From DVED01 sp963838375 (GTDB lineage: Bacteria; Cyanobacteriota; Cyanobacteriia; Cyanobacteriales; Geitlerinemataceae), in contig CAWIQY010000015.1 of the NCBI GenBank assembly GCA_963838375.1, positions 744,001-808,000 on the forward strand: a stretch of DNA of 64,000 bases, given 5' to 3'. Under the pieces are notes generated by a model. That model did not search any database. It saw only the letters and a program-made list of their open reading frames with translations, and was not told the DNA's origin. How positions within the stretch are numbered: position 1 is the stretch's first letter; every line of letters begins with the position of its first letter. Below, in pieces: positions 42,673 through 50,601 of the stretch. The translations under genes were made by a program, and so were the position numbers.

Positions 42673-42840
42673 GTAAGCATTCAGCACGTGAGCCGCTGCT
42701 GGGCTACTCTAATCAACCCGAAAGCCCGAAGCCTCTGACGGCGATCCCTGTTGCCGTCGTGAAAATCCTCGCTCGTTTTGCCCGCGTCCAGAAGTCTGTG
42801 GAGCAAACGCTCTATTTGCGCCCCAGCGCTGAATGCTTAC
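42673..42840. mobile_element. MITE-like element (168 bp, 13-bp terminal inverted repeats) between fraD and fraE
   Basis: GTAAGCATTCAGC at 42673-42685 and its exact complement GCTGAATGCTTAC at 42828-42840 enclose a 142-bp stretch without coding. The same terminal word occurs at about 44409-44421 (GTAAGTATTCAGC, one change) and in the 38-bp palindromic element at 52439-52476. No transposase in the window uses these ends and no clear target-site duplication is visible. Confidence 0.7.
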
Positions 42841-42898
42841 CTTTATTTTAACCTCTTGTCGGAGCCGCGAGCCGAGATCGAGCTGCACCGATAAGAGT

Positions 42899-43843
42899 TT
42901 ATTCAAAATTGAACTGAGGATATAGATCGCAACTGAGAGTCCCCGTCGGCAGCAACTCCTCACCCGCACGAGCCGGAGTCGTGGTTGCCTGCCGAACATA
43001 ACAGGTATTTGTTAAAGAATAGCCCACGAGATCTTCGCTAATTTTGGGTTTGCGAACGTATAACGTTAGATCGTATTCCGTGCCTTTGACAATTTCGACC
43101 AATGCGATCCAATTGTCAGGATTGCTGCCATTGGGTAACTTGCTTGCCACCTGTTCTTTAAAATTAATTTTGCCCAACTGGATATCGAGTAAAAAACGCT
43201 CGATCGTACCCCAAGGTTTTCCGTTTACTTGTTGGGCAAGATACTCCTGCATTTCATTAACAACAATCTGACCTTCCGACTCTCTAATTTCCCCAAGGCG
43301 AACGACAAAATTACTATCGCGGACATCGGCTGCCATCAGTTCTGGATAGGTGGTTACCCAAGTTTGGATAATCAGCCAAAAGCCAAACCAACAACTGACA
43401 ATAAAACTACCGAGGATCAACAGTAATAATCTGGCTCGCTTTTGGATGGAGGGAACTGTCCAATGGTGCGAGTCATCGCGAATTGTAGGAATGACAGCGA
43501 TCGTTGCTGCCAACAGGGGCCAAACGACCCAAATTAAGGGCGAAAAATCCCCAGACGGTCTAACAAATAATAATAGACAAACCAGAGCGCTGATAATCCA
43601 CGGTCCGATCGACAATCCTCCAATTAAGATAGGATTCTCTAGTTGCCACCACGCCAAACCGGCAAACAGAAAGATCCAACCGAGTTGAGCGATGATTTGA
43701 CCATCGACACCCATATCGTATTGGGCGCCAATGGCTACAGCAAAAATCAGCCAAAATAGCAGACTCGTTAAAATAATAGATTGCCAAGAAAGGAGTTTTG
43801 GCGGGGTAAGTTGTCGGCGTATCCGATTGACAGGATCGAGCAT
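42899..43843 (-). CDS. fraD: FraD-like septal protein (DUF5357)
   Basis: 314 aa. N-terminal half with five membrane spans (WQSIILTSLLFWLIFAVAIGA, IIAQLGWIFLFAGLAWW, LIGGLSIGPWIISALVCLLLF, LIWVVWPLLAATIAVIP, LLLLILGSFIVSCWFGFWLIIQTW), then a soluble periplasmic/septal domain of about 150 residues (FVVRLGEIRESEGQIVVNEMQEYL...ERFLLDIQLGKINFKEQV...NTCYVRQATTT). This membrane-then-soluble layout and the length resemble FraD, an Anabaena septal-junction protein, though the published one has a coiled-coil region. It overlaps nothing: fraC ends 2 bp before its start, so the two are co-translated. Confidence 0.75.
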   Translation of the reverse strand: MLDPVNRIRRQLTPPKLLSWQSIILTSLLFWLIFAVAIGAQYDMGVDGQIIAQLGWIFLFAGLAWWQLENPILIGGLSIGPWIISALVCLLLFVRPSGDFSPLIWVVWPLLAATIAVIPTIRDDSHHWTVPSIQKRARLLLLILGSFIVSCWFGFWLIIQTWVTTYPELMAADVRDSNFVVRLGEIRESEGQIVVNEMQEYLAQQVNGKPWGTIERFLLDIQLGKINFKEQVASKLPNGSNPDNWIALVEIVKGTEYDLTLYVRKPKISEDLVGYSLTNTCYVRQATTTPARAGEELLPTGTLSCDLYPQFNFE

Positions 43844-43845
43844 GA

Positions 43846-44376
43846 CTATCGCAATATGGGTAGATTCACGAGAATTAATACCCCCAGAACGAGGCTATTA
43901 CTAATACCATGAGCGACGAGAACTGTCAAGCTTTGTTCGCGAATGACAATCAGACGCTCTCGGCGCTGAAGCACCGTATTACCTCGGACAAAACGACTGG
44001 GAATAAATTGAGACATCTGCATAGCATACAAGCTTTGGACTTTGACCTGCCAGGTGACAACAAAGATGCCAAAAATTAGCAAGACGATCCAAAGTTCGAC
44101 ACCCTGCGCTAAACTGCTATTCGACAATTTACCCAAGCAAACGTAGCTAATCAACTGCGTTTTGATACCGGGAGGGAGAAATGCAGGTTGAACGGAAAAA
44201 AAGAATAGCCAACCTATTGCTACAGCCATGAAATTAATAGCTGTGGCATAGATGATACTGAGTCGGCGTGGCAGCGCCAGTCGCTGTTGAAACACCCAAG
44301 ATTCGATGGCGATCGTCGCCACCAGCAATAGCGTTTGCAGAAAAAGGGTTTTCAAAGGGAAGAGGATAGAAAACAC
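43846..44376 (-). CDS. fraC: FraC-like filament integrity protein
   Basis: 176 aa, the usual length for FraC. Three membrane spans (LKTLFLQTLLLVATIAIESWVF, YATAINFMAVAIGWLFFFSV, GVELWIVLLIFGIFVVTWQV) and a basic cytoplasmic segment (PSRFVRGNTVLQRRERLIVIREQSL) then a fourth hydrophobic stretch (GISNSLVLGVLILVNLPIL). RLALPRRLSIIYATAINF is a family-like motif. FraC is required for filaments to stay intact. Operon order fraC-fraD-fraE as in Anabaena. Promoter region 44377-44578 contains the MITE end at 44409 and AGTGGAGGAACTGC at 44490. Confidence 0.75.
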   Translation of the reverse strand: MFSILFPLKTLFLQTLLLVATIAIESWVFQQRLALPRRLSIIYATAINFMAVAIGWLFFFSVQPAFLPPGIKTQLISYVCLGKLSNSSLAQGVELWIVLLIFGIFVVTWQVKVQSLYAMQMSQFIPSRFVRGNTVLQRRERLIVIREQSLTVLVAHGISNSLVLGVLILVNLPILR

Positions 44377-44578
44377 CGAGTTATCTCCTTGAACGGGGAG
44401 GTTAGGGGTAAGTATTCAGCGATCTGAAGAAGATCCTTCTCCTGTCCCCCTTTAATAGATTCCCCTCCCGTCTCCCAAAATCCGAGGGAAGCCAGTGGAG
44501 GAACTGCTGTGGGTTAGGGCGGATCGAGATTGTTTGGATCTGAATGTTGACGGTTGGGGAACTTCTATAATTCTCGAA

Positions 44579-45235
44579 TTACTGACTCAATTCCGTGCTG
44601 ACTTCGTTGGCAGAACGTCGCTTTAACTCGATCGATTCCGATCGAGGCAGCAAGTCAAATACTTCTCGAAAGCGATCGTCGATGTCCTCAAAAGGAACTT
44701 GCCCGACACCATCGAAAACGACTTGACCCGACGCATCAAACAATACCGTTTGTGGGACTAAACCATTATAGTAATGTCCTGGGTCTGTCTGCGAATAGTT
44801 GTCAGCCGGCACGATCGAATCGACATTAATCGGCACAAAGGTTGCGACTCGATTGTAGAACGATTGGAGTGCCGAGACCGTCGGCGAGTACATTTTACAA
44901 TCGCGACTGTCGTCTAAGTACAATACCAGGAGAGTGGGCTTACCCTGTTTGAGCGATTGCGAGAGCGTGAGTTTAGCAGGCACCAGGGAACCGTTTCCGG
45001 CGTATAGGGCAAAAATATTGCCATCAAAGCGATCGTCTTCCAGGCTCGCCAAAGCGGGAGCAGTTGCCACCCAAAACGCGCCCAGCAAAACGAGAACTCC
45101 ACCGAGAATCGCTTTGCCGGAAAATTTCCCCGACCCAATGTGCTGCCATTTTCGACGGAGCAAAGCCAATAGAGAGCGCCACAGAGAAACCATCATAGAC
45201 CTGAAATTTACCCTAGAAACTGGCTTAAGAGTCAC
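44579..45235 (-). CDS. thioredoxin-like thylakoid protein, probable photosystem I accumulation factor
   Basis: Start is uncertain: Met1 (45235), Met14 (45196) or Met15 (45193). A basic, hydrophobic N-terminus (AILGGVLVLLGAFWVATAPALA) is a signal peptide or membrane anchor, then LEDDRFDGNIFALYAGNGSLVPAKLTL, a thioredoxin-like fold with PTLLVLYLDDSRDCKMYSPTVSALQSFYNRVATFVPINVDS, NGLVPQTVLFDASGQVVFDGVGQVPFEDI and a C-terminal LPRSESIELKRRS. The active-site position reads DCKMY: only one of the two cysteines is kept, so it is not a normal oxidoreductase. Proteins of this type are annotated in cyanobacteria as thylakoid photosystem I accumulation factors; this is recalled, not searched. Divergent from the SLH gene. 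Confidence 0.6.
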   Translation of the reverse strand: MTLKPVSRVNFRSMMVSLWRSLLALLRRKWQHIGSGKFSGKAILGGVLVLLGAFWVATAPALASLEDDRFDGNIFALYAGNGSLVPAKLTLSQSLKQGKPTLLVLYLDDSRDCKMYSPTVSALQSFYNRVATFVPINVDSIVPADNYSQTDPGHYYNGLVPQTVLFDASGQVVFDGVGQVPFEDIDDRFREVFDLLPRSESIELKRRSANEVSTELSQ

Positions 45236-45579
45236 AATGCCAATAAGATTCTACCGCTCTTTCTGCTTTTCGCCGATCGGGGTGACAGTCGTAATTTGGA
45301 GTTTGCCTGATTTTTTGGGTCAAGCGTTCGGATCGCGCCGGGCAGACGAACCCGTGTATTTGCAGGATGCTTGTTGATTCGTACATGAGATTTCCCAAGA
45401 ATCATGCTATAGCCTACGGCATGGCGAAGAAGCCAGAATTTGTCCTAACCGCGCAAGCGCGACTGCTCAACCTTTCCCCTTCAACACTCTTTCTTCTGCC
45501 ACAGTGAGCGAAAATAGGGAAACAAACCGCCCTCAAATCCCTTGCCGTTGGATCTCAATACCCAGACACAAAACGCAAC
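45236..45579. promoter_or_regulatory. divergent intergenic region upstream of the SLH gene
   Basis: About 340 bp between two divergent genes. No hairpin, repeat or protein-like frame is seen beyond small chance openings. Expected to hold both promoters; none can be placed with confidence. Confidence 0.35.
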
Positions 45580-47043
45580 ATGACGAACCTGCACACACCA
45601 ACTTCCCTAATGTCAGAGGTAACAAACTTTTCGCCCTCGAACAAACCCACCCAGACAATCGCCGCACTCGCGACGGCTTTGGGCTTCGCCACCACCACTT
45701 TGGGAATGGCATCCCCGGCTGCGGCACAGATTACGTTTCCCGATATTCAAGGACATTGGGCTCAAGGCTGTATCGAAGATCTCGCCGACGAGGGGATTGT
45801 TCAAGGCTATCCCAACGGACGCTTCGAGCCCGATAATCGGCTGACGCGGGCAGAATTTGCGGCACTGGTACGGCGAGCCTATCCCGTTGCCGAGCGCACC
45901 CGCAGCTCTCAACCCTTTTTCGATGTCGAGAGCCAATATTGGGGCTACGAACCCATCCGCGAAGCCCAACAGACGGCATTTCTTGCGGGATATCCCGACG
46001 GGGTGTTTCGACCGGAAGAACCGTTGCAGCGAGTGCAGGCGTTGGTGGCGCTGAGCAACGGTTTAGGCTACTCGGCTCAAATGTTGGGAACCGACGATTT
46101 GCGACAGATCTATTTAGATGTGGATGCCATTCCCAGCTATGCTTTAAGTGCGATCGCCGCAGCGACAGAAAATCGTTTAGTCGTCAATTACCCCAACTTG
46201 CGAGTTCTCAATCCGGAACGTTCTGCCACGCGGGGGGAAGTGGCTGCTTTCCTGTGTCAGGCGCGGGCGGGAGACGGGCGGACATCGAGCATTCCCGTAC
46301 AGTACGTCGCCGATATTCCCAACAGTCGGGGAAGCTTTACCGAAACCCAGCGCGTTGGCGGCGAACTGGTGTTGGCGCAACTCTCTTATCAAAAGCAAAA
46401 CTTTTCGTATCAGGATTTGCGGTTGACTGTGGTGCGTGGTGGTGTTGCCGTTGTGGAGGAAGCGTTACCCATCCAACAGGAATCTCGTAATTTGGGATTT
46501 CAGCTCAAAGATCTCGATGGCGATGGCGATCCGGAATTGATCGTAGACTTTTTTGTCAATCCGCCGCGCTGTTGTTCCTATTCTCTGATTTATCGCTACG
46601 CTGCCGGACAAAATCGGTATATTCCCCTGCAATATTCTTGGGATTATCAACCGCCTGTGGTTCAAGATCTCGATCGCGATGGTATTCCGGAATTCGACGG
46701 ATTTAATAGCAGTTTTGCCTTTGACTTTGTTTCGAGTTATGACGATGCCGCATTTCCCAAACAAGTGTTGCAGTACCGTCAAGGGGAAATGTTTGATGTG
46801 ACGCGCCAATACCCAGAAGCGGTGCGGGAAAATGCCGACTTTTTGTGGAAGGAGTACTTGCAACGACAAGCTCGCAATCGGGAGGTGAAGGGTGTTTTAG
46901 CCGCCTATCTGGCTGATAAATACGCTTTGGGTGAAGGAGAGGATGGCTGGCAGCAAGTGCGGGATAGTTATACCCAAAGCGATCGCGAGCAATTTCTGAC
47001 TCGGTTGCGGGGTTCTCTGCGTCGTCTGGGTTATTCTCGTTAG
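45580..47043 (+). CDS. surface protein with three S-layer homology domains
   Basis: 487 aa. Signal peptide in the first 50 residues (TIAALATALGFATTTLGMASPAAAQ); ATGs at 45580 and 45610 are both possible, the second leaving a normal-length signal. SLH repeats: TFPDIQGHWAQGCIEDLADEGIVQGYPNGRFEPDNRLTRAEFAALV; FFDVESQYWGYEPIREAQQTAFLAGYPDGVFRPEEPLQRVQALVAL; and a third, YLDVDAIPSYALSAIAAATENRLVVNY...RSATRGEVAAFL. SLH domains bind cell-wall-linked polysaccharide. The rest contains calcium-like loops (LKDLDGDGDPELIVDFF, DLDRDGIPEFDGF) and a Cys pair (RCCSY), then a helical tail. No porin (OprB) barrel follows, so it is not an SLH porin. Function is likely envelope attachment. Confidence 0.85.
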   Translation: MTNLHTPTSLMSEVTNFSPSNKPTQTIAALATALGFATTTLGMASPAAAQITFPDIQGHWAQGCIEDLADEGIVQGYPNGRFEPDNRLTRAEFAALVRRAYPVAERTRSSQPFFDVESQYWGYEPIREAQQTAFLAGYPDGVFRPEEPLQRVQALVALSNGLGYSAQMLGTDDLRQIYLDVDAIPSYALSAIAAATENRLVVNYPNLRVLNPERSATRGEVAAFLCQARAGDGRTSSIPVQYVADIPNSRGSFTETQRVGGELVLAQLSYQKQNFSYQDLRLTVVRGGVAVVEEALPIQQESRNLGFQLKDLDGDGDPELIVDFFVNPPRCCSYSLIYRYAAGQNRYIPLQYSWDYQPPVVQDLDRDGIPEFDGFNSSFAFDFVSSYDDAAFPKQVLQYRQGEMFDVTRQYPEAVRENADFLWKEYLQRQARNREVKGVLAAYLADKYALGEGEDGWQQVRDSYTQSDREQFLTRLRGSLRRLGYSR

Positions 47044-47091
47044 GTAGATCGATGGGATATACGATCGCATCGGCAAGGGGAGTGTAGAAGC

Positions 47092-47763
47092 TTGAAAGTG
47101 GATTTAGAAGGGTTAGAGATTTCTGCGGGAGAATTGAGGCGATTAGCAGGGATCGATCCCATGGAAGTGTTTCGACCGCACCTGCTGAAAAATTCTCGAT
47201 CGCGCTTGAATTTCTTCGTACAAGAACTTATTGTCAGTTTAGCATTAACACCCATTCTGGTTGGATTTCTCTATTTATTTGTTTTGCGTCCTCTTCTGGG
47301 TTCATCCTTACTTGCCGCGATCGCTGCCTTAGTTTTTATGCCGATCGCGATTATTGCCGGACGTTGGATTTGGCGGCAACGCACAACTCCGACAGCTTTA
47401 GTGGCTCTTCTCGATGATGTCGATCGTTATCACGCAACTCTCAAAGCCATTGATATCGGCGATCGTCTTGAAGCTGCTGGCGCTTCTTCGGCAACATCAA
47501 GCGATCGGCAAACCCTGATTTCTGCCCTCCAATTGACTCGGAACGATTTAGTTCGTGCCCTGCAAACCGAGCGAATTCTCAGGGAAAACAAAGAATTTAT
47601 CGCCACAAATCCCGAGGTTTTCGCTAACAATTTAACGGCGATTCAATCCTTACAAGTCAGCCAAAAAGCGAGTGAGTACGGGCGATTTCTTGATGAAGCT
47701 CTACAAATTGGCATCAGCGTTCAGGATGAAATGAGAAAATTACAAGACGAGAAATTGAAGTAA
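47092..47763 (+). CDS. membrane protein with cytoplasmic coiled-coil-like tail, unknown function (223 aa)
   Basis: TTG start at 47092, preceded by GGGGAG about 10 bases upstream; it is the best start because KVDLEGLEISAGELRRL follows directly. Two membrane spans lie at residues 47-66 (LIVSLALTPILVGFLYLFVL) and 72-92 (LLAAIAALVFMPIAIIAGRWI). The C-terminal 120 residues are helical and charged (LVALLDDVDRYHATLKAIDI, LISALQLTRNDLVRALQTER, AIQSLQVSQKASEYGRFLDEALQIGISVQDEMRKLQDE). No family recognised. It follows the SLH gene by 50 bp on the same strand and may be co-transcribed. Confidence 0.6.
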   Translation: MKVDLEGLEISAGELRRLAGIDPMEVFRPHLLKNSRSRLNFFVQELIVSLALTPILVGFLYLFVLRPLLGSSLLAAIAALVFMPIAIIAGRWIWRQRTTPTALVALLDDVDRYHATLKAIDIGDRLEAAGASSATSSDRQTLISALQLTRNDLVRALQTERILRENKEFIATNPEVFANNLTAIQSLQVSQKASEYGRFLDEALQIGISVQDEMRKLQDEKLK

Positions 47764-48184
47764 TAATTATCCCCAGATCCTCGACAAATTATGCGAAGCC
47801 GGGGATCTAACAGCGAGTCTTTCATATTTGATTAAGTCGGTTTTAGAACTGATTACTAATTAGACAATTGCCTGTCACTCAAACGAGCTACCCAAAAAAT
47901 GTGTCTGGTCGCGGATATTGCAGACAAGTTATACGTAGATTAGAGTCACTGATGTTTCCGTTAAGCAAACATCTGACGATCGGGTAATCGATCGGGAATC
48001 GAATCCCTCCCACGGTGCGCAGAACAACAAGCCAAATTCAGACTTACAAGACGGATTCAAGCCAACTTTGAGAAAAAATTGATATCGGGAACTCGAGGTT
48101 AACACCCACTCGCTAGCACCCATCCAATCCTCGAAACTCTCGACTTCAATATTGACCGATGACAAGAGTTTAGGAAATCAAACG
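47764..48184. other. intergenic region before the ECF sigma gene
   Basis: 420 bp. A weak hairpin AGATCC (47775) with GGATCT (47803) follows the preceding gene and includes GAAGCCGGGGATC, a motif seen elsewhere as half of a cyanobacterial hairpin. A frame on the minus strand (47929-48165) is not supported. The remainder should include the promoter for the sigma factor. Confidence 0.35.
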
Positions 48185-48907
48185 ATGTTAAATTCGGGAA
48201 ATACTCCGATGCGCAGAACCATTCAAACGAGAGTCGATCGTACGGGTTCCCAAGAACAAATCCTCTTACAACGTCTGTCAGGGGGCGATCGAGCGGCGTT
48301 CTGGCTGTTGTGGAATCAGCATCAAGCCTATCTATACCGTCGCTGTTTGGGTTGGACGGGTGGCAACCGGACTCATGCCGAAGAAGTCCTCAGTCAGGCA
48401 AGTCTCAAAGCCTGGACGAAATTACCCCACTCTGCTGCCAAAATCGCCAATCCCAAAGCTTGGTTGATTCGACTCACCTATAACCTCTGCGTCGATTTAC
48501 AGCGCCAACGTAATCGCCGCGAGTTCGGTGTGGAGAATGTGGAAGAGTTAACCGCCAGCGCCACCGAAGTGGCAATCTCGAACTTTGAGTCTCCCGAGTC
48601 AGCGGTGTTGCGTCGGGAAATGGGAGAGCAAATTCGTCAGGCAATTGATGAGTTGCCGCCTCGATTGCGCTATCCGTTTGTCATGCGTTTTTGTCGGGAA
48701 ATGTCTTATGCAGATATTGCTCAAAAACTCGAGCTGTCTAATAGTAATGCTCGCAAACGTATCCAACAAGCTCGATCGCTCCTGAAAAAGCAACTTGCAC
48801 CCTATGTTGCCGATACGCCTGGGGAGTCCCTGCACGATCGTCCAAGTTCCCCGAAGAAAACCATGAAAACTAAAAAATTCACAAAAAGCGATCGACCATC
48901 GTCTTAA
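48185..48907 (+). CDS. ECF-type RNA polymerase sigma factor
   Basis: ATG at 48185 is used; a TTG at 48152 is also open, and a second ATG at 48209 (MRRTIQTRV). Region 2: QEQILLQRLSGGDRAAFWLLWNQHQAYLYRRCLGW, with THAEEVLSQASLKAWTKLP and NPKAWLIRLTYNLCVDLQRQRNRRE. Region 4: AVLRREMGEQIRQAIDELPPRLRYPFVMRFCREMSYADIAQKLELSNSNARKRIQQARSLLKKQ. So both domains are complete. No anti-sigma factor is adjacent. Directly downstream, two tandem peptidoglycan-binding genes share a common leader sequence, whose 5' edge (CGTCTTAAAGAC, 48900-48911) overlaps the sigma gene's stop codon, so they may be its targets. Confidence 0.85.
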   Translation: MLNSGNTPMRRTIQTRVDRTGSQEQILLQRLSGGDRAAFWLLWNQHQAYLYRRCLGWTGGNRTHAEEVLSQASLKAWTKLPHSAAKIANPKAWLIRLTYNLCVDLQRQRNRREFGVENVEELTASATEVAISNFESPESAVLRREMGEQIRQAIDELPPRLRYPFVMRFCREMSYADIAQKLELSNSNARKRIQQARSLLKKQLAPYVADTPGESLHDRPSSPKKTMKTKKFTKSDRPSS

Positions 48908-48916
48908 AGACAGAAC
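48900..48916 (+). promoter_or_regulatory. duplicated leader motif, copy 1
   Basis: CGTCTTAAAGACAGAAC, containing the palindrome GTCTT-A-AAGAC, 69 bp before the first peptidoglycan-binding gene. Copy 2 is at 49820-49836 (CGTCTTCAAGACAGAAC), 68 bp before the second paralog. AATACACAAC and a GAGAT Shine-Dalgarno are shared too. Confidence 0.5.
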
Positions 48917-48984
48917 GGAAGAGACAGCTAAACGGCTCAAACTCCAGTTCAAAACCATCCTCAAATACACAACGGAGATTTATA

Positions 48985-49581
48985 ATGTCTACTCTCATTG
49001 ATGTCGAAAAGAACGGTGCTAACCTCAATTTAACCGGGATCGAATCCCCTTCAGCCTCTTCGCCAGTTGCAACGCCCGAACCTCAACAGATTGCGGCTTA
49101 CCCAGTCTCTTTGCCTGTGCTGAAAATCGGTCATGCAGGGGAAGCGGTTCGCTTCTTGCAACAACGTTTGATGGCTTTCGGATATTCTATCAGTTTCAAC
49201 GGACAATTCGGTTTTCAAACTGATGGCGCCGTCAAACATTTTCAATCCTATTATGGTGACTTGTTGGTCGATGGAATTGTCGGACCGAAAACCTGGCGTG
49301 CCCTGTGCGAAAATTTCTATCCCTACGGTTACTATTTCTACTCCGACTTCATTCCCTCGTTTTATCCTTACGATACCCATATGCCGACTGTGGGTCAAGG
49401 CTCGCAAGGGAATGCTGTGGAATGTCTCCAATTGCGTCTTCAAGCTTCAGGATATCGTATTCTGGTGGATGGCATTTTTGGGAACAACACTCGCACAACG
49501 GTAGAAGTTTACCAAAACCAAAATGGATTGACGGTAGACGGAATTGTCGGTCGTCAAACTTGGCGGGAACTGGGGCAATAA
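48985..49581 (+). CDS. peptidoglycan-binding protein with two PGB_1 domains, paralog 1 (198 aa)
   Basis: Two copies of the peptidoglycan-binding fold: residues about 48-112 (LKIGHAGEAVRFLQQRLMAFGYSISFNGQFGFQTDGAVKHFQSYYGDLLVDGIVGPKTWRALC) and about 135-197 (VGQGSQGNAVECLQLRLQASGYRILVDGIFGNNTRTTVEVYQNQNGLTVDGIVGRQTWREL), joined by an aromatic linker (NFYPYGYYFYSDFIPSFYPYDTHMP). The N-terminus is Ser/Ala/Pro/Gln-rich and has no signal peptide, unusual for a cell-wall protein; export may need another route or it may bind in the cytoplasm to something else. The Shine-Dalgarno GGAG lies about 8 bases before the ATG. Sits behind the ECF sigma gene; the paralog follows. Confidence 0.85.
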   Translation: MSTLIDVEKNGANLNLTGIESPSASSPVATPEPQQIAAYPVSLPVLKIGHAGEAVRFLQQRLMAFGYSISFNGQFGFQTDGAVKHFQSYYGDLLVDGIVGPKTWRALCENFYPYGYYFYSDFIPSFYPYDTHMPTVGQGSQGNAVECLQLRLQASGYRILVDGIFGNNTRTTVEVYQNQNGLTVDGIVGRQTWRELGQ

Positions 49582-49669
49582 AGTCTAGTTTGGGTTGAGA
49601 ATTGTGGGCGATCGATCTGACAGATTATTCTCGATCGCTCGAAGACTAAATATCTACAATAAATATCTA

Positions 49670-49703
49670 CAAGTAGGGGTTCTCAGCCCCTCGCCCCTAC
49701 TTG
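49670..49703. repeat. hairpin between the two peptidoglycan-binding genes
   Basis: CAAGTAGGGG and CCCCTACTTG, 10-bp perfect arms, 14-bp loop. No T-tract. The remainder of 49582-49903 contains only the duplicated leader; no other gene is seen. Confidence 0.6.
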
Positions 49704-49819
49704 CCATTCAAAAGGTAGAGATCTACTCTATCTTTTTTTATTGCTTTTCTAAAACAAGGTGTATTCAAGAGTAATTTTTTATTTTAAAAATTATCAATTC
49801 ACAAAAATTGATCGAAGAT

Positions 49820-49836
49820 CGTCTTCAAGACAGAAC
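49820..49836 (+). promoter_or_regulatory. duplicated leader motif, copy 2
   Basis: CGTCTTCAAGACAGAAC; see copy 1 at 48900. The palindrome GTCTT-C-AAGAC differs only in its central base. Confidence 0.5.
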
Positions 49837-49903
49837 AGGATGAAACAAACTAATTCAAGCTCTTGTTCTAAATCATTCTAATACACAACAACAGAGATCT
49901 AAA

Positions 49904-50509
49904 ATGACTGCATTTGTAAATCTAGAAACCCAGAACAATTCCACACCTTCTTTTGAACCCATCTCCCCCAAAAGTTCAACTTCAGAAAAACAGAAAGTTC
50001 AGTCTTTATCCATCGCCTTACCCACTGTCCAAATGGGTCAAGCCGGCGAAGCCGTTCGCTTCCTACAACAACGCCTACAAGCCTTTGAGTATCACATTAG
50101 TTTTAACGGACAATTCGGTTTGCAAATCGATGCCGCCGTCAAACATTTTCAAGCCCGTTACGAAGACTTACTCGTCGATGGAGTGGTTGGACCGAAAACT
50201 TGGCGTGCCCTTTGCGAAAACTTTTATCCTTACGGTCATTCTTTCTACGCCGAATTTGTCCCCGCCACCTACGCTTACGATGTTCATATGCCAATCCTCC
50301 GGCAAGGAACAGAAGGTCATGCTGTAGAATGTCTCCAATGGATTCTCCAAGCTTTGGGATATCGTATTCTGGTGGATGGCATTTTTGGGAACAACACTCG
50401 CACAACGGTAGAAGTTTACCAAAAGCAAGCTGAATTAACCGTAGATGGAATAGTCGGTCGTCAAACTTGGCGGGAACTGGGGATCAATAGCAACTGCCAA
50501 GGCTGTTAG
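49904..50509 (+). CDS. peptidoglycan-binding protein with two PGB_1 domains, paralog 2 (201 aa)
   Basis: Close paralog of the gene at 48985, about two thirds of residues identical in the two domains: VQMGQAGEAVRFLQQRLQAFEYHISFNGQFGLQIDAAVKHFQ...VDGVVGPKTWRALC, and GTEGHAVECLQWILQALGYRILVDGIFGNNTRTTVEVYQKQAELTVDGIVGRQTWRELG. The stretch from GYRILVDGIF to TTVEVYQ is almost identical even at the DNA level, suggesting recent duplication or gene conversion, while N-terminus (TQNNSTPSFEPISPKSS) and linker (NFYPYGHSFYAEFVPATYAYDVHMP) have diverged. Also lacks a signal peptide. ATG start at 49904; a bidirectional hairpin at 50525 closes the unit before convergent bicA. Confidence 0.85.
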   Translation: MTAFVNLETQNNSTPSFEPISPKSSTSEKQKVQSLSIALPTVQMGQAGEAVRFLQQRLQAFEYHISFNGQFGLQIDAAVKHFQARYEDLLVDGVVGPKTWRALCENFYPYGHSFYAEFVPATYAYDVHMPILRQGTEGHAVECLQWILQALGYRILVDGIFGNNTRTTVEVYQKQAELTVDGIVGRQTWRELGINSNCQGC

Positions 50510-50524
50510 GAGAAATTCCGATCG

Positions 50525-50593
50525 GGGCGAAGCAAATGCTTCGGCAATCTCATACACGTACCCACAAAGTTTGTTTATGCAAATGCTTCGCCC
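50525..50593. repeat. inverted repeat GGGCGAAGCA ... TGCTTCGCCC
   Basis: Arms at 50525-50534 and 50584-50593; the left side also forms a small hairpin CGAAGCAAATGCTTCG (50528-50543). GGGCGAAGCA recurs at about 30547-30556. Between convergent genes, likely a dispersed palindrome that also blocks transcription. Confidence 0.55.
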
Positions 50594-50601
50594 ACTTCTT
50601 C

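Noticed and set aside
47929..48165. 78-codon frame on the minus strand upstream of the sigma gene
   Set aside because: No ribosome-binding site or recognisable motif; position is where the sigma gene's promoter is expected.
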